From Nemopilema nomurai (lineage: Eukaryota; Cnidaria; Scyphozoa; Rhizostomeae; Rhizostomatidae), in the NCBI GenBank assembly GCA_003864495.1, contig ML133401.1:3401189-3465188 (forward strand): a DNA stretch of 64,000 nt, in the 5' to 3' direction. A program made the position numbers and the translations under genes. The notes under the pieces are model-generated. The model did not search any database. It saw nothing but the letters and a program-made list of their open reading frames with translations, and was not told the origin of the DNA. How positions within the stretch are numbered: position 1 is the first letter of the stretch; every line of letters starts with the position of its first letter. Shown one piece after another: positions 24,076 to 36,994 of this stretch.

Positions 24076-26157
24076 TGTAAATATACTCAAATGCACTTTA
24101 AAACTTTCCACCATATCGAAAACTTCTAATTTGAATTTCAAGCCGTTACCTGTCTCAGTTCTAGCCACGATCTCATGAAAATTTGATTGTTTGCTTCTCT
24201 TCGATGTAAGGAAACTCTTCACTCTAAATAGTTTTGTTTCTTCTTTCAATGAATGCAACTTTTGAGGAAAACTTAAGAAATTTGTCTCTCAGCTTAGGTA
24301 AAGCCGTGAAATAATTTCTATTACTCGTCACTAACAAGAATAAAAAGAACAGACATAATTTTAAATTTAACACTCGCTGACAGTCCTGTTAGCGCCCCTG
24401 CAAACCCATGGTTATCAACCATTTCCACAGTTGTATCTGTCCTCTTTCAATAAAAATTCAGACAATCTCTGCCAAAAGTAGTTGGGACACCTTGAACATT
24501 TAGTGATTTTTCAATCCCTGTTCTATTCGCGTGTCTCCTGCAGCCCGTTTTCCCCATCCCTTGTGCTTGTAGGATTATTCACTTTTGGGCTACACAACAG
24601 TGTTCGAGGGGTGAGCGGATTTTGCAACTTGCAATGCTTAAAACAGAGCAAGTGTTCCAAGACTTTTGGCAGTGATGGTATGTAAGAGAATAGAATGATA
24701 TATTTAGGTATGATGCTGATAGAGCTTGCAGCTGTGTTAATTACACTCTAAAAGATGCTATCATGAAGGAGAAATTAGAAATTAGCAAATTGGATTAGAA
24801 TGAATTAAAGAAGGTTAATAGACAACATCTCATCTAAAAAGAAAAATAGCAGAAAGGTTACAAGAGTGCCAGCCAGTGGAGCAGCTGGCAACCCGATGAA
24901 ATCAGATAAAGGCAGGCATACCTGTATAATCCATGGAAGTGGAAGGACTGAGACAATCACAAAGCACTAAAAACTTTATTGCCTTCCAACACTAGTAGCA
25001 ACTTCATATGTTTTTTTAAGAACAGATATAAAGTTGTATGACTTGTAGACCCATACAGAAATAAGTGAGAAGTTCAATCCTAGCAGATTACTATTATTAC
25101 CACATTTATTGTCAGTTATTCATAGACATTGGAAAGTTGGGCAGGAGGATGCACAGAAGGCACGTGCAAATCTTCCTTTCAGAATTTGAAATGAATTGTT
25201 TTTGCAGCTTACAGAGATGCCCCCTTTTTGCGTGTGGCCTTTCAGGATAAATTATAAGAAGCAATAGGTGGTCTTATCTTATATTCCTTTGTTTCTGATA
25301 AAACAGAAATAAAAAAACTTTCGTAACACTAAATTTTTAGAAATTCAGTGGGGGTACTCCTCAAACGATGTGCCTCTCTGTCCCCACTCTTCCAATGCTT
25401 GCAATTATGTTGTGGTTTAACCAAAGATGATAGGGTTTTGAAGGTTAGCAATGTTGTTACCCTGAATACCTCCCCTTTTTAAGTTTTGTTGAGGTTGTAA
25501 GTAAGAGTTGTATATGAGTAAACTTTTGCCTTAAAATTTTAGGTTTAGTTCAGCAGCCTTGTGTAATTTATCGTTGAATAATTTGCTTTTATTTTACATA
25601 TTTAGTTAGGCAGGTTATTATTACTGTCATTGCCTGATGCCTAAGTGTAAAAGCTTGGTTGATTTAATTACGTAAGAACAGTGGCTTCCAAGGCTAAAAA
25701 GGGTGGGCTGAGAGTCTAAAGAGAAGCCCTCCTCCATACCACCAGAAAAACGTTTATGGCCTGTAATAATGGGGAAAGCCTGTCAACAAAGTTGTCCTAT
25801 AATCAAAGTGGTACCTGCGTGCCCAAAATAAAGTTCAATAAAATGCTACAACGAAATAAACACCAAACACAAAATGTGTACCACTTTGTATTTTTTCTCA
25901 TTCCCCATTCCACTGATAAAAGCTGAATTGCCCTTAAAGCCTAGGGCCAATACAATTTTTATAAGGACTTCCTGAGGGGGACTTTTCTCTAACTTTTGCA
26001 ATAACTGATGCCATTTCTAACTCTGCATTTAGATACAAGGCGTAAGTATATTACAACTGACTGTTGATTACACAGACTAATTTCTCTATAACTGGATGTT
26101 CCAACCACCAGGACTCCATATTCTTTGGACTTCATATCACACGACTGCAAGCCGAGG
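24076..26157. other. Unassigned AT-rich DNA
   Basis: Only short ORFs without domains occur here. The right end holds the 3' UTR of the minus-strand gene that ends at 26158. Confidence 0.45.
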
Positions 26158-27239
26158 CTAGGCCAGATATGGCTTTTCCTTTTCTGAGCTAACATCGTCT
26201 TGCAAAGACGTAATATCATGAATCTCCAAACACTCTGCGAGTGACCCCTTATCATAATATTCCCCATCAACAGTTACCCCATCTGTGAAGTCATTACCCT
26301 CCTTGTCTTCTGTTATCATCAAAAGTTGATTTACTACATTTTCTGGCGATATCAATGGGTGAAGGTCCATCCTCACCTTCTTCACGTCCGGTGCGGCATT
26401 GACTTCTTTTGGATTGGCATCTCTGGCACTAGGACAGCTTTCCTTGCATGACACATCTTCAGTGCTGCTCTCCGGCTGGCCTACAGTATAAATAGGATAT
26501 GATGATAATTTATGCAGCTAACAAGCGAAAATGCTTATTTCTAGCATATGCATTATTTGGTTACACTTTCGCAGTTTAATTTAGAATATTTACAAGCTAA
26601 ATTTTTAAAAAGACTATCTGCCATAAAAGGCGCACGTTCTGGTGAAATGATGCCACAGACTCGCTGCTCACGGTTCAAAACAAGGGATCTGCGCCTAATA
26701 ATTGGCAAAATCGGTTACTGTGTTTACATACCTTCCGTTCTAGTTGGTCTCATAGAACTCGTTTCATTTTCCCTGGTTCCACTAAGCTTGATAGAAGGCA
26801 AGCAACCATCTTTATGGTTAGCTTTGGTCTCCGTTAACACTCTACCATTACTAAGACCTTTGAGTGGAATCATTGATCCTGTTTTCGTGCGTCTCCCAGT
26901 CGTCTGTGGTCTTTTCCTATTGGATATTCGCATTTTTAACGTGGATAAGGTGCAAGACGGTATTGCAGTGTCTGTTATTTTCAGAAAAGTGACGTGACGG
27001 GAAGATTCCGTGGGCGCAGGCCTATTATCATGCGAATTGTCGTCATCAGTTCTGCATGGCAGAGCTACGTTAACACTGGGTGGTGCATTTGAAGCACTCA
27101 AACCCAAATCAGGTCTTGCTTTTGCATTCTGCACATCCCCATCTCTTTGATGGTCCATTTTTGAGACAACGTGTTTGGATTTGTGCGACAACGTTTTCAA
27201 GCCACATGAGGAAGTGGCCATTGATATTCTGCCTCGCAT
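26158..27239 (-). CDS. Unnamed two-exon gene divergent from DPP7
   Basis: Exon 1 is 27239-26732 and ends in ACGGAAG before GTATGT. Exon 2 is 26480-26158 after a TACTGTAG acceptor. Together they encode 276 residues starting from the ATG at 27239. The N-terminal two thirds is basic, Ser/Thr/Pro/Asn-rich and looks disordered. It contains RHVTF (about residue 82), which fits the PP1-docking RVxF pattern. The C-terminal third is acidic (LLMITEDKEGNDFTDGV, then a Glu/Asp-rich end). I recognise no family. The start lies 117 bases from the DPP7 ATG on the opposite strand, so the two genes probably share a promoter. PP1 binding is a pattern-based guess. Confidence 0.65.
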
Positions 27240-27355
27240 GGACCGACGTTGTAATTATCAGAACGAGATTTGGCTGGCATTCTGGAAGACCTCAAGCACG
27301 AGAGGTCATCACATGATGTTCAGTTGAGTCTCCAATGTTTGCGAGTGCGTCCAAA
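27240..27355. promoter_or_regulatory. Likely bidirectional promoter
   Basis: Only 116 bases separate the two divergent start codons (27239 minus, 27356 plus). The 5' UTRs and the core promoter must lie inside or overlap the first coding bases. No TATA box is evident. The role is inferred from spacing. Confidence 0.55.
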
Positions 27356-30300
27356 ATGGAGCTCAGCAAATGTGCATGCTTTGTATTTTTGTTCATAGTA
27401 ACTGTCGGTGGTAGCTTTCTCAGACATAAACCGGCTGTGGCCTACCAAGATGACGTACTTCCATACGAAGAGAAATACTTCACACAATTCATTGACCACT
27501 TCAACTACTTGGGACCTTTTCCAAACGCAAACCGTACTTACATGCAAAGATATCTTATCCAAGGTACTATTGAAAACTGGAGTTTTATTCAAGTATCTGG
27601 CTTCATTATTCAAAAAAGTTTATTGCTTTTTTATGCTTGGTGCGATAAATTTTGTTGTTGTTGAAGCTTGCATGTTATTTCATATATAGTTATTTCATAT
27701 ATACCGATACTCGGTCCTGCTCAGTATCGATGTAGATGTAGATGTAGATAGTTAGAAATGAAATTATCCACCTACCTAACTGCTAAAATTCAGCTTATAT
27801 TTTGAGTGCAGGGTACAATATACTTGGGCAAGATTTTGCATTATTAGAAAGGAAAAATCTAACAGTTATAGGTCAAATCCCATTTCTTTGTTTCATTATA
27901 ATGTTTATATTATGACATTAGCAAAATGTTTAATGGTTGACACTGGAGACATTCATAATCTTTGTCTCCAATATTCATCATTTTTCAAGCCAAGTATAAA
28001 TACAAATACCAAAAAATACAAATTCCACCCATAGAAAAATGGATAAAGTGGATAAAATAAGTTCAATGCCAAGGTCTTTGAAAGAAAATTGTCATCAGGA
28101 GCCTGTTGTAATAAATTGATATATCTGTCCAAAGCTCACTGTCAATTCTAACAACCAATCACCAAATGAGGTCACCTTTGATCAAAGACAGAAAAGAAAA
28201 GAAGAAAAGATCATCAAAAAATGTGTAGCATTGCACATACCTTTCATATTGGTCATAAAAACAGTCATTTTAGCAAATGTTGTTGCAATGTTTTTAAAGA
28301 TAGCTGACTTTTAGGTTCCAAATTAAGCATCTTTTTATTTTTCTTTTTAGGAAAGTATTGGATAAGCAAGAAAGGACCAATCTTCTTTTATACTGGAAAT
28401 GAAGGGCCCATAGATGGTTTTTGGAAGGCATCTGGCTTTGTTCATGAACTTGCTGCCAAATTTCAAGCCCTCATAATTTTTGCAGAACATGTACAGCTTC
28501 TATTACATTCTTTGTTATTAATGTTGTTTTTAGATTTTCTGCAAAAACATAAGCTGTACACATCTAGAAGGCAAACAATACCATTAGAATGCTTGAATCA
28601 ATGTCAGAAATCCAAGAACATAAGTAATTCAAAAGTCATTTTTGAATGATGTCAAATTGTCCTTTTTCTGTTTTCATTAACTATCAGTATTCCCTGGTAA
28701 AGTGAAAAGCACAAGAAGTGTCTGTACTGCCATATCAAACAATATATAAGTTATTTTTTTATTTCCCTTATTATAATTATAATTGCTCTCCTTTTTATTG
28801 TTTAAGCATTTCAACCTAGCAATGTGTACCTTAATTCTTTATATATAGCTTCTGGTGATTGAGATTTGAGTTAAGTTTGAGTAGAATGCTTCTGTTAAAA
28901 TGTTTTGTACAGTTTGAAAGCAGAATGTGTTTAACACATTTTTTATTTTCATAGCGATATTACGGAACTTCATTGCCATTTGGTCAAGATTCCTTCAGTC
29001 AAAAGAACATTGGATTTCTAAACATGGAGCAAGCCTTAGCAGATTATGCAGTTTTGCTTAAGTCTCTTGCTGCTGTTTATCAGTTTGATGGTTCAAAAAT
29101 TGTATCTTTTGGTGGCAGGTTTGTGCTCTAAGATCAACAGCAATTTTAATGATGTATTTAATTGAAACTCTGTATTGCCATGCATGTTAACTAGTATAAA
29201 TGCCCAGGACATTTGGAACCCGAATGCCTTGAGATGTAATTACCTTTTAATACATTAGTGCCTTTAACCACTTCCAAAGAAAGCACATGCTACATCACAG
29301 TTTGTATATTCAGTTGTCAATAATATCAGATGTTAGACCAAAGAAATGTTCCCAGTCAGATATCTCTTGGAATGGAAATTAAATTTTGATCTCGATCTTT
29401 CCTATGTTTTGGAGGAAAGGGCTAAAAATAATCTGTAAGCTTTACTTAAAATCATATAGATAAATTGCCAGAGCTGGGCTCATACATTCTCTTGGATTCT
29501 TCAACTCGATGTCAGAAGTTTTTTTCGTTTTATATTTTATTGCAATTGATACCCTTTTAATGACTAAAAATCTTTTCCAGTTATGGTGGAATGCTTAGTG
29601 GGTATATGAGGTACAAATACCCTCACATCATTGACATTGCAGTTGCTAGCAGTGCACCATTTTATACAATCGCTGGAAACAGACCAAGATCAGAGTTCTT
29701 CCAAGCTGTGACAAATGTAAAGTTGAATCTTTTCTATTTCTAAATTTGAATCATTTTTTACATGTGTTTGCTGGTTATCCCATTTTTATTTTATGGCGTG
29801 TTTATGCTTATTACACAAATATTTTATATCTTATTACCCAAGAAATTGGTTCAGTTGGCTGAAAATTTGTGTACCTCATAATATATCTCTATATTTCAAA
29901 ACAAACATCTGCTTTTACAATCTTTGTTATTTGCATGATGCTTATTTTCTTTTACTTGAAAGGTGTGCAGAAGAGCAGATCAAAATTGCCCAAGTAACGT
30001 ACAGGCAGGTTTCTCCTCACTCCTGGATCTGTTCAGGAAAGGGGCAACAGGTATTTTGTTGTTGTTGATATTCTGCTACTGTTCAACCTGTTTAAGTCCA
30101 TGAATTTAATGTTTAATATTGTCTAAATTATTTGATTCTCTCTACACCCGCCTAAGAGCTATTGGTTACCAAAAGTAGCTTTTATTACTTTCTGGCATAA
30201 AATACTTTCTTGCATGAAAAAATCCACAATTGCCGCCATGCAAAGTTGAAGTTGACTATGATTGATGTTTTATGCAGCTCTTCTATCTATATAGCCTATG

Positions 30301-33300
30301 GTCTATATAACCTATGTATCTAATCCTTTTACAACAAAGTGATGTATGCCCAATATATTCCTTCTTAGGAGTGCAAGAAATCAAGGATACATTTAAGCTT
30401 TGCAGTGCCATAGACAATCCCCAGTTTGTAAGTTGTTATAGTTTGTAATTGTTTTATGGATTGTAAAATAGTCATAATTAATATTTGATTTGATTTGTAG
30501 CTTCTAGAAAGGGAGCAACTGTTAAGGATTGCATCTTCAAAGAATATGTCGGTCTTCACAGTAGTCAATAATCATTAACATCATTGGGGTGCATTTGAGC
30601 CAAAAAAGTAGCATATCAGATTTCCCTCTCTTTCACTGTTGTTTCCAAATTAATCCTTACAGTTACATGAATATTTTGTGCATTGCTGCTTATGTAAATT
30701 TACCAGGTGCATGCATGCAAGGAAACGAGTGAACAGAAGTTGGTAAAAGGTTTCCAGAACACCACATTTATAGGTCTAGAAAGTTGCTCCAAATAAAATG
30801 TTGCAAGTACTTATTAAACATGCTGGTACATTTTAAGAAGCGCTACTTTGAGCAGATATTTAATTATGCTGCTCAATATTTTGCTTCAATTTTGAGTCAA
30901 TTGAAGCCATATTGATTGATTTGATTTCCAGGTGAGGCTTGTTGTCGGGTGGCTGCGAAATGCATTTACGTTGATGGCAATGGGTGACTACCCTTACCCT
31001 GCAACCTTCTTGGCCCCACTTCCAGCCTTTCCTATCAATGTTGCTTGCAAGTACATGTCTCAGGGTGCAGACAAGTTGAAAGCATTAGCAGAAGTGGCAT
31101 GTTAGTAATATCTCTTGTTTTTCATTACATTTTGGGGATGCAATTTTTACATCCTGATTCTATAGTTTCATGGCTTTGTGTCTTGTTTTTCTCAATGCTA
31201 TTCAGGCCTTCCTGGGAATAAATTAGCACACGTGTGGCATTTCGCACTCCTAGATTGTGGTAGGAGTGCGATGGAGTGCTATTGGTACTTTTTCTTATTA
31301 CTACAGATTTTCTGTTGCATACTATATAGAGCCATAAAAAATTGAATGTTTCTTATTGATTTTCATTTACCGGTGGTTTTTTAAAATTTTGAGCCTTCTA
31401 CCGTTTAGTTTTTTGTAAAGCGGTTTCTCATAATAAGAGGAGAAAATGTAACAAAGTTTTGATTGTTCTTACAACACACAATCAACCATTAAAAATAGTG
31501 TTTTAAAAACATGTGCGTGTCAATGCCGATCTGTGATAAAAACGTGGCGGAGCATCTGATTGGAGATTGCTTCAAAGTAGTCAAATAAAAATGTTTTCTG
31601 TTGTCTTTTCAAAAAATTAGAATGAACAGGAACTTGCTGCACTTCTGCGCACTTCATGTTTACAATGCTGAAATTTTGAACTTTCAAAACGTTGTGTAAA
31701 ACTAGTCCCCATGTTATGGTCGTTTGGTCCGTGTTTTATTGTAAGCAATAATTGTCACAACGGTCCTCCAAAATGACGTGCTGGCACCGCATAATGTTTA
31801 ACTCGAACAAAGTAAACATCAAAGCGTTACTGCCACCTTGTTAGTTCCCTGCGCTAATCAACATTTGCTTGCCACACCTCTGCCAACGATTCTGAGCCAA
31901 TTTTTTTTAGCTCAATGCATGCAGCCTTTCTATGGTTGCAGGTAAATGGAAACCAGGTTTAAAAAACAAATGAATAATTACAAAACAGGCGTGCGATTAA
32001 ACACACTTCTCAGTGTGGGGAGGGGTGTACCAAGGTGTGCGAGTGCGATCGCACGCCTTTCCCAGGAAGGCCTGCTATTCATTGTTTTCAATTGTTAAAC
32101 TATTTGGGAGCCTTACTTTATAGTAAAGTAATCAAAACATTAATGTTTTTTTACTTAGTTACCAAAACTATAGTATGTTACCAGAACTTTAAGATTGTAT
32201 TTGTTCTTTCTGTCAATGAATATGAAGTTTATCCTACTGCTTGAATAATTTTTGCCATCAATATGTTGCTTATTAGTAGCCAAATTGCTTGAATTTACAA
32301 ATTTGTTTGACAGTGCTTCTGTACGGAAAAGAAAAACAGTGTCACAATGTTTATGATGAGTTTGTAGAGTGTGCAGACCCGACAGGCTGTGGCCTTGGAA
32401 ACGATGCCAAAGCCTGGGATTATCAGGTAGGCTTATAAACTTACCTGTCCATTTGTCCACATACTCTCTAGATCTGTTGTTGACACTATATGCGTGTTAG
32501 TTAATAAGCATTTTCTAACTTCCTCTCGCCATTTTGTTTTATGCTAAATATTTACTCCTCTATTTTACTCTTATGTTTTATTCTTAATATTCTTTTTTAT
32601 TTTCAGGCTTGCACTGAAATGATTTTGCCCGGTGGAAGTACCAATGTCACAGATATGTTTCCACCCTTGCCTTTTACGCTGGAAGATAGAGAAGCGTATT
32701 GTTCTCAAAAGTACTTGCTTGGAAAGTCAAGACTAAGCTGGGTTTCAACGAACTTTTGGGGAACAGGTTTGGACAACATAACCAAAATATTACCTTCACG
32801 AATTTGACCATGTTATTCACATTGCTTCACGTCATAGTTTAATAGCTGCTCTTCTTTAATGGTTCTAATAAATTTTTGGCAATGAACCAGGTGAAGTTTA
32901 TAAAGCATTGAAAACGACGGCTAGCACTTTTTAAAGAATTGTGTCTTCAATTTCAGCTGATGATATTAAACATGCAACTAAAATCATCTTTCCCAATGGT
33001 GACCTGGATCCTTGGATGCCTGGTGGTGTAAGTGATGCCTTTGTTTCGTACATCAAAGTAAACATTTTATTTTCCAGTGCATAGATTTTGTTTCAAATCA
33101 TGTGCATAGATTTAACTCAGATATCATATTGCGAAGGATATATGGACCAAGAAAAACTCTAGTGTCCATTTTGTGTCTCATCTTTCAAATCCCATCTAAT
33201 TATGCATTGGGCAACAATAGTTTCGACCAACCAAAATGTGAAAATATAGACTCTTGATAAATCAATGGGCTACACCTTGTCACTTTCACTTTCCGTCCTC

Positions 33301-34023
33301 GCTCAGGCCTTTATAGATGCGAGGAGCATACGTGAATATAATACCATAACACGCTGTATATTCAACACTTTAATATCAGCATAATATCTTAAGAATTAAA
33401 GTTGTACATCTAAAGTTTTTCTAACGAAGAAAGTAAATACTTCATACAGTCCTTGCCGCAATGTCTCAGATTTATCGAATGCCATAGTTGATTTGTTCCA
33501 ATGCTTTCTATAAAATCGCTAACAGATATTTTAAGAAGGTGTGTTGTTGCTTAACGCAACACGAAGCGCCGACAAACATGTATCAAGGTTAAGACTTATT
33601 TCATGAGAAGACAAAATGTTGCGCCCTTTTTAAGTAATTTTTTCAAGCCACCAATTTCTGTGTTTGATTGCCGTTGTTTTTATGATAATACTCAGTATCA
33701 ATTTGATTTTGCAGGTTCTCAAAGACTTGTCCCCAGACCTGAGAGCAGTCCTCGTTGAAGGTGGAGCGCATCATTTGGACTTAAGGTGGGCACTGCTCGC
33801 TACCTCCCTCTACTCCTCTCTTCCTTCCTCCCTCTTTTTCTCCCTCACTCCCTCCCTCCATCTCTTCCTCTCTACCTTTGTCCCTCCCTCTTTTTCCCTT
33901 CTCTTCCTCCCTATCTACCTTCCCCTATCTCTCTGTACCTCTCTCTATCCTTCTCTAACTCCCTCCCTCTATCCTTCTCGAAATACCTCACTCTCTCCCT
34001 CTCTCTCTCTCTTCCTCTCTCTT

Positions 34024-34069
<46 letters not shown>

Positions 34070-34323
34070 CCATTCTCCCTCTCCCTCCCTCCTTCCTCCC
34101 TTTCTCCTTCCCTTTCTCCTTTACTCTTTTCCCCTTCTTTTCCTCTGTTCCTCTCCCTCCCTCTTTTTCTAAGCTTCCTACTTGTCTTTGTCCATACTAC
34201 ATTTCGACTGTTCGTTATGTTAACCTAATTTTCTCATCTTGCAGAGGCAGCAATCCAGCTGATCCAGAGACTGTAAAGCAGGCCAGAAAGAAAATTGAAT
34301 CCTACATCGTTCAATGGCTTTGA
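27356..34323 (+). CDS. DPP7: Dipeptidyl peptidase 2 (lysosomal S28 serine peptidase)
   Basis: Twelve exons join in phase: 27356-27563, 28351-28490, 28955-29118, 29581-29716, 29963-30050, 30369-30427, 30932-31100, 32314-32426, 32607-32766, 32957-33027, 33715-33785 and 34245-34323. They give 485 residues, close to the usual length near 490. The enzyme removes N-terminal dipeptides, preferring Pro or Ala at the second position, in lysosomes or secretory vesicles. Residues 1-22 form a signal peptide. The nucleophile Ser lies in GGSYGGMLSGY, split by the exon 3/4 junction. The Asp is in NGDLDPW (exon 10) and the His in GGAHHLDLR (exon 11). WDYQACTEM and TDMFPPLPFT are family blocks that favour DPP7 over PRCP. 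N-glycosylation sites such as NVT and NRT are present. An in-frame ATG at 27335 is possible, but 27356 gives the cleaner signal peptide. Introns carry a TIR element and a CT-rich microsatellite. Confidence 0.93.
31203..32074. mobile_element. 872-bp non-autonomous TIR element in DPP7 intron 7
   Basis: The left end CAGGCCTTCCTGGGAA and the right end TTTCCCAGGAAGGCCTG are inverted repeats of about 16 bases with one mismatch at the inner end. The sequence GCTATTC precedes the left AGGCCT (31197-31203) and follows the right AGGCCT (32074-32080), as a target-site duplication would. Because the ends overlap, the duplication may be 5 to 7 bases. The interior has no transposase, only several palindromic GCACTCC/GGAGTGC-type segments. 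The superfamily is not determined. Confidence 0.75.
33796..34172 (+). repeat. CT-rich microsatellite in DPP7 intron 11
   Basis: About 375 bases of (CTCCCTCC)-like and (CT)n tracts lie on the plus strand, with the purest CT run at 34035-34065. Open frames through it are low-complexity artefacts of the repeat. Its polypyrimidine character lies upstream of the exon 12 acceptor. Confidence 0.9.
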
Positions 34324-35538
34324 CTGGTTACAAGCCCTAGAAATCATTGAAGTTGTGAACATTCCCCTTCTTTATTCCTATGTTTTCCTAGCCACCGGCT
34401 TCTCCGGAGTAAATCTGAATTTTCATTGTAATTAACTGCACTTCTTTTGTCATTAAAATGAACTAGAATGCTTTTTTGCTGTAAAAATTAGTCATTTTGT
34501 TATCCTTCAAGTCCTCTCGATATCTCAGCACCTTTCTTCGAGGGGCAATTTGTGTTTTCTGTTGAAGTTTCTAACTACCTATGATAATAGGGAACGTATG
34601 AACAGATTCAGCTGTTGAATGTATTTTATCAGTCTTCAAGCGAAAATATGATTGTCAATATTTTGGAAACAATGCTCTTGGCCAGAAAGCCGAAGTTTTG
34701 CCTTGCGATGTGAAAGATGTTGCATGTTTGAGTCTTTATTTTGAAATGATAAATAGTACAAGGTGACTCGTGTAGGGTTTTCCAGTCTTTATTTTTGGCA
34801 AAAGCGCTTGAGTATTCAGTATAAAGCGCTCTTTGAAAATTACGAAGTAGTCCTGGTCGCTCCTCCACAGCTGTTCTCTCCTTCTCAGCAGCAATATTTT
34901 CGAAATCGCGTAAACGAGGTTGCCAAAACAAGCATGGACGCCGCTGCAAGATATAATCACAAATCGCATAGTTTAGGTGAAAGGTAATTTATCTTTCTCA
35001 ATGTACGGACTTGATTTGTAGCCTAAAAGAAACATGTTTTATGCTAAAGACAGTGAGCAATTCAGAGCTAGGCAATTGATTTAATGATCGAGATCAGGAG
35101 GGCACTAGTATAGATTCGCTCGAGTATTCAGTATTATTATTACTGTTCATATAACTGGAAAGGGCCTCTGTATAAACTTTCAGTTTTATCAGTTACATGT
35201 GAAATTTTTTGACAGGGAATTCTGCACTATTGATTAATAATTTCATGCGTGATCAACATCTTGTTTTCCATGAAGGAAAGTCCTTTTTTATGTCCCTATA
35301 CACACCAAAGTAAGAAGTTGTAAGAGCTTCCTGACTCAACCGAATCCTTTGCAAAAGATGTTCCACTTTGTGGAATTTCGCTTTTTTTCTAAGAATATAT
35401 AAATTTAGATCAATTTATGCTTTTTCCCAATACATCTAGTTGAAAAGCTAAGAAGTGTTGGCAAGAGTGAAGAGTATACTTCATTATATAGTGATTTGAA
35501 GTTGTTTATATTTCTTTCTTAGGGGTCAATAATAAGAC
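34324..35538 (+). other. DPP7 3' UTR and WRAP53 5' UTR with one intron
   Basis: About 1.2 kb separates the two tandem genes. A donor at 34984 (GAAAG then GTAATT) and an acceptor ending at 35522 (TTTCTTAG) fit a non-coding first exon of WRAP53 joined to the coding exon. A stop (TAA at 35533-35535) sits in frame just before the WRAP53 ATG. Confidence 0.45.
34452..34457 (+). terminator. Candidate poly(A) signal of DPP7
   Basis: ATTAAA lies 129 bases past the DPP7 stop codon and is the first plausible hexamer downstream. Confidence 0.45.
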
Positions 35539-36909
35539 ATGGCAGGTGAAGTGATTGGTGATGAATTGTCTGTAACCAGACTGAGTAGTGATGAAGTTGA
35601 AATACTTAAAGCACCAGACACTGATGGAACCACGAACAACAATGGATCAAATTGCAGATCTGATACCATGGAAGTTGATTTAGAAAAGATTGATTTAGAG
35701 ACTCCAGTAAATGAATTAGTATCTGATTATGTAAATGAAGATATAAGACAACTAAAGCAAGCCATGCCATCAGATCTCCAGACGGAAATTATTAAAGATG
35801 ATGGAGGTGATCTTGACAATGATTCGGCAACAACAACCACAAACCTTGATACCAATATAGAGAACAATATTTCAGAAAACGAAACAATGAAACATGACCA
35901 TAATGAGTTGTTTAAAATTGATTTTGGATCAGAAAATTTTTTGACACTAGTTGCAGAATCAAGAGATGAGTTCAAGGAGTCTGATGAATGCTTTCTTAAA
36001 GGTTGCAAATGGTCAGTTTTTTTGCATTGTTTGCTCTTCTCAATTAGGTGTAAAGATTCAACTGTTGGTTATCACTGCAATAACGTATTAAACTACTATT
36101 TTGGGTGCAAAGGGATCACAATTGAGAAAAAATTTTATAGATGCCGTAGATTTTTAAAGAAAATCTGACTCTCTGATCCGATGATCATAAACATTTTGGC
36201 TACCAAGCCTGTGCTACCAGCAGTTTATAGACAAAAAAATGAGATTTAGTCTTTTGAAAAGAGGCATGTTTGTAACACCAGGATATAGAAGTAAGTGTTT
36301 TTTGGGATAGCAAGGATTGGATGTTCCTTTACTCAGCATCAGATCAGACTAGCCCTTTTTAGTTTTCATAAACTACTGGTTTGCCATTAAACAGTTACTA
36401 CTATTTATTTCCTAATTTATCACATTATGTAAGATTTTGGTATCATCTTTCTAAAGGGCTCCTGATGGATTATGCATTCTCACAAATAGTGATGACAACA
36501 TTTTACGAATCTTCAATGCACCATCATTTCTACATGATACAACCTCTGTGAACAAAGTTCCTGAAGAATTGGTCTGTCTTTATTCAGAAAATCTGCCATT
36601 TCATGAATAATGATTTTATGTGCACATAAATGTTTATGGATACAACAGCCACAACAGGCTGGTGTTTCATAATTGATGTTTTTACATATTATACACCTAC
36701 TGATTTTATCATTGGTTTACCATAACATTTTACAATGTTTTGTAATCTTATTAAGTGAAGTTTGCATCACTTAATATCTTAATTTATTTCTGAATTGGTT
36801 GTAAACAAAATAGAAGATGACCAAAATTTTCCACTAAGGGTAGGTGTTAGTAACAGGCATAATGTATTGTGAAATAATTATGTAAATAACAGTAACATGA
36901 TTTATGATA

Positions 36910-36948
<39 letters not shown>

Positions 36949-36949
36949 T

Positions 36950-36994
<45 letters not shown>

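Noticed and set aside
26548..26997. A plus-strand ORF of 149 codons
   Set aside because: It overlaps exon 1 of the minus-strand orphan in antisense and lacks domain or splice support.
33664..34323. A 219-codon open frame
   Set aside because: Most of it is translation of the CT-rich microsatellite in DPP7 intron 11. Only the two ends are DPP7 exons, and the middle is removed by splicing.
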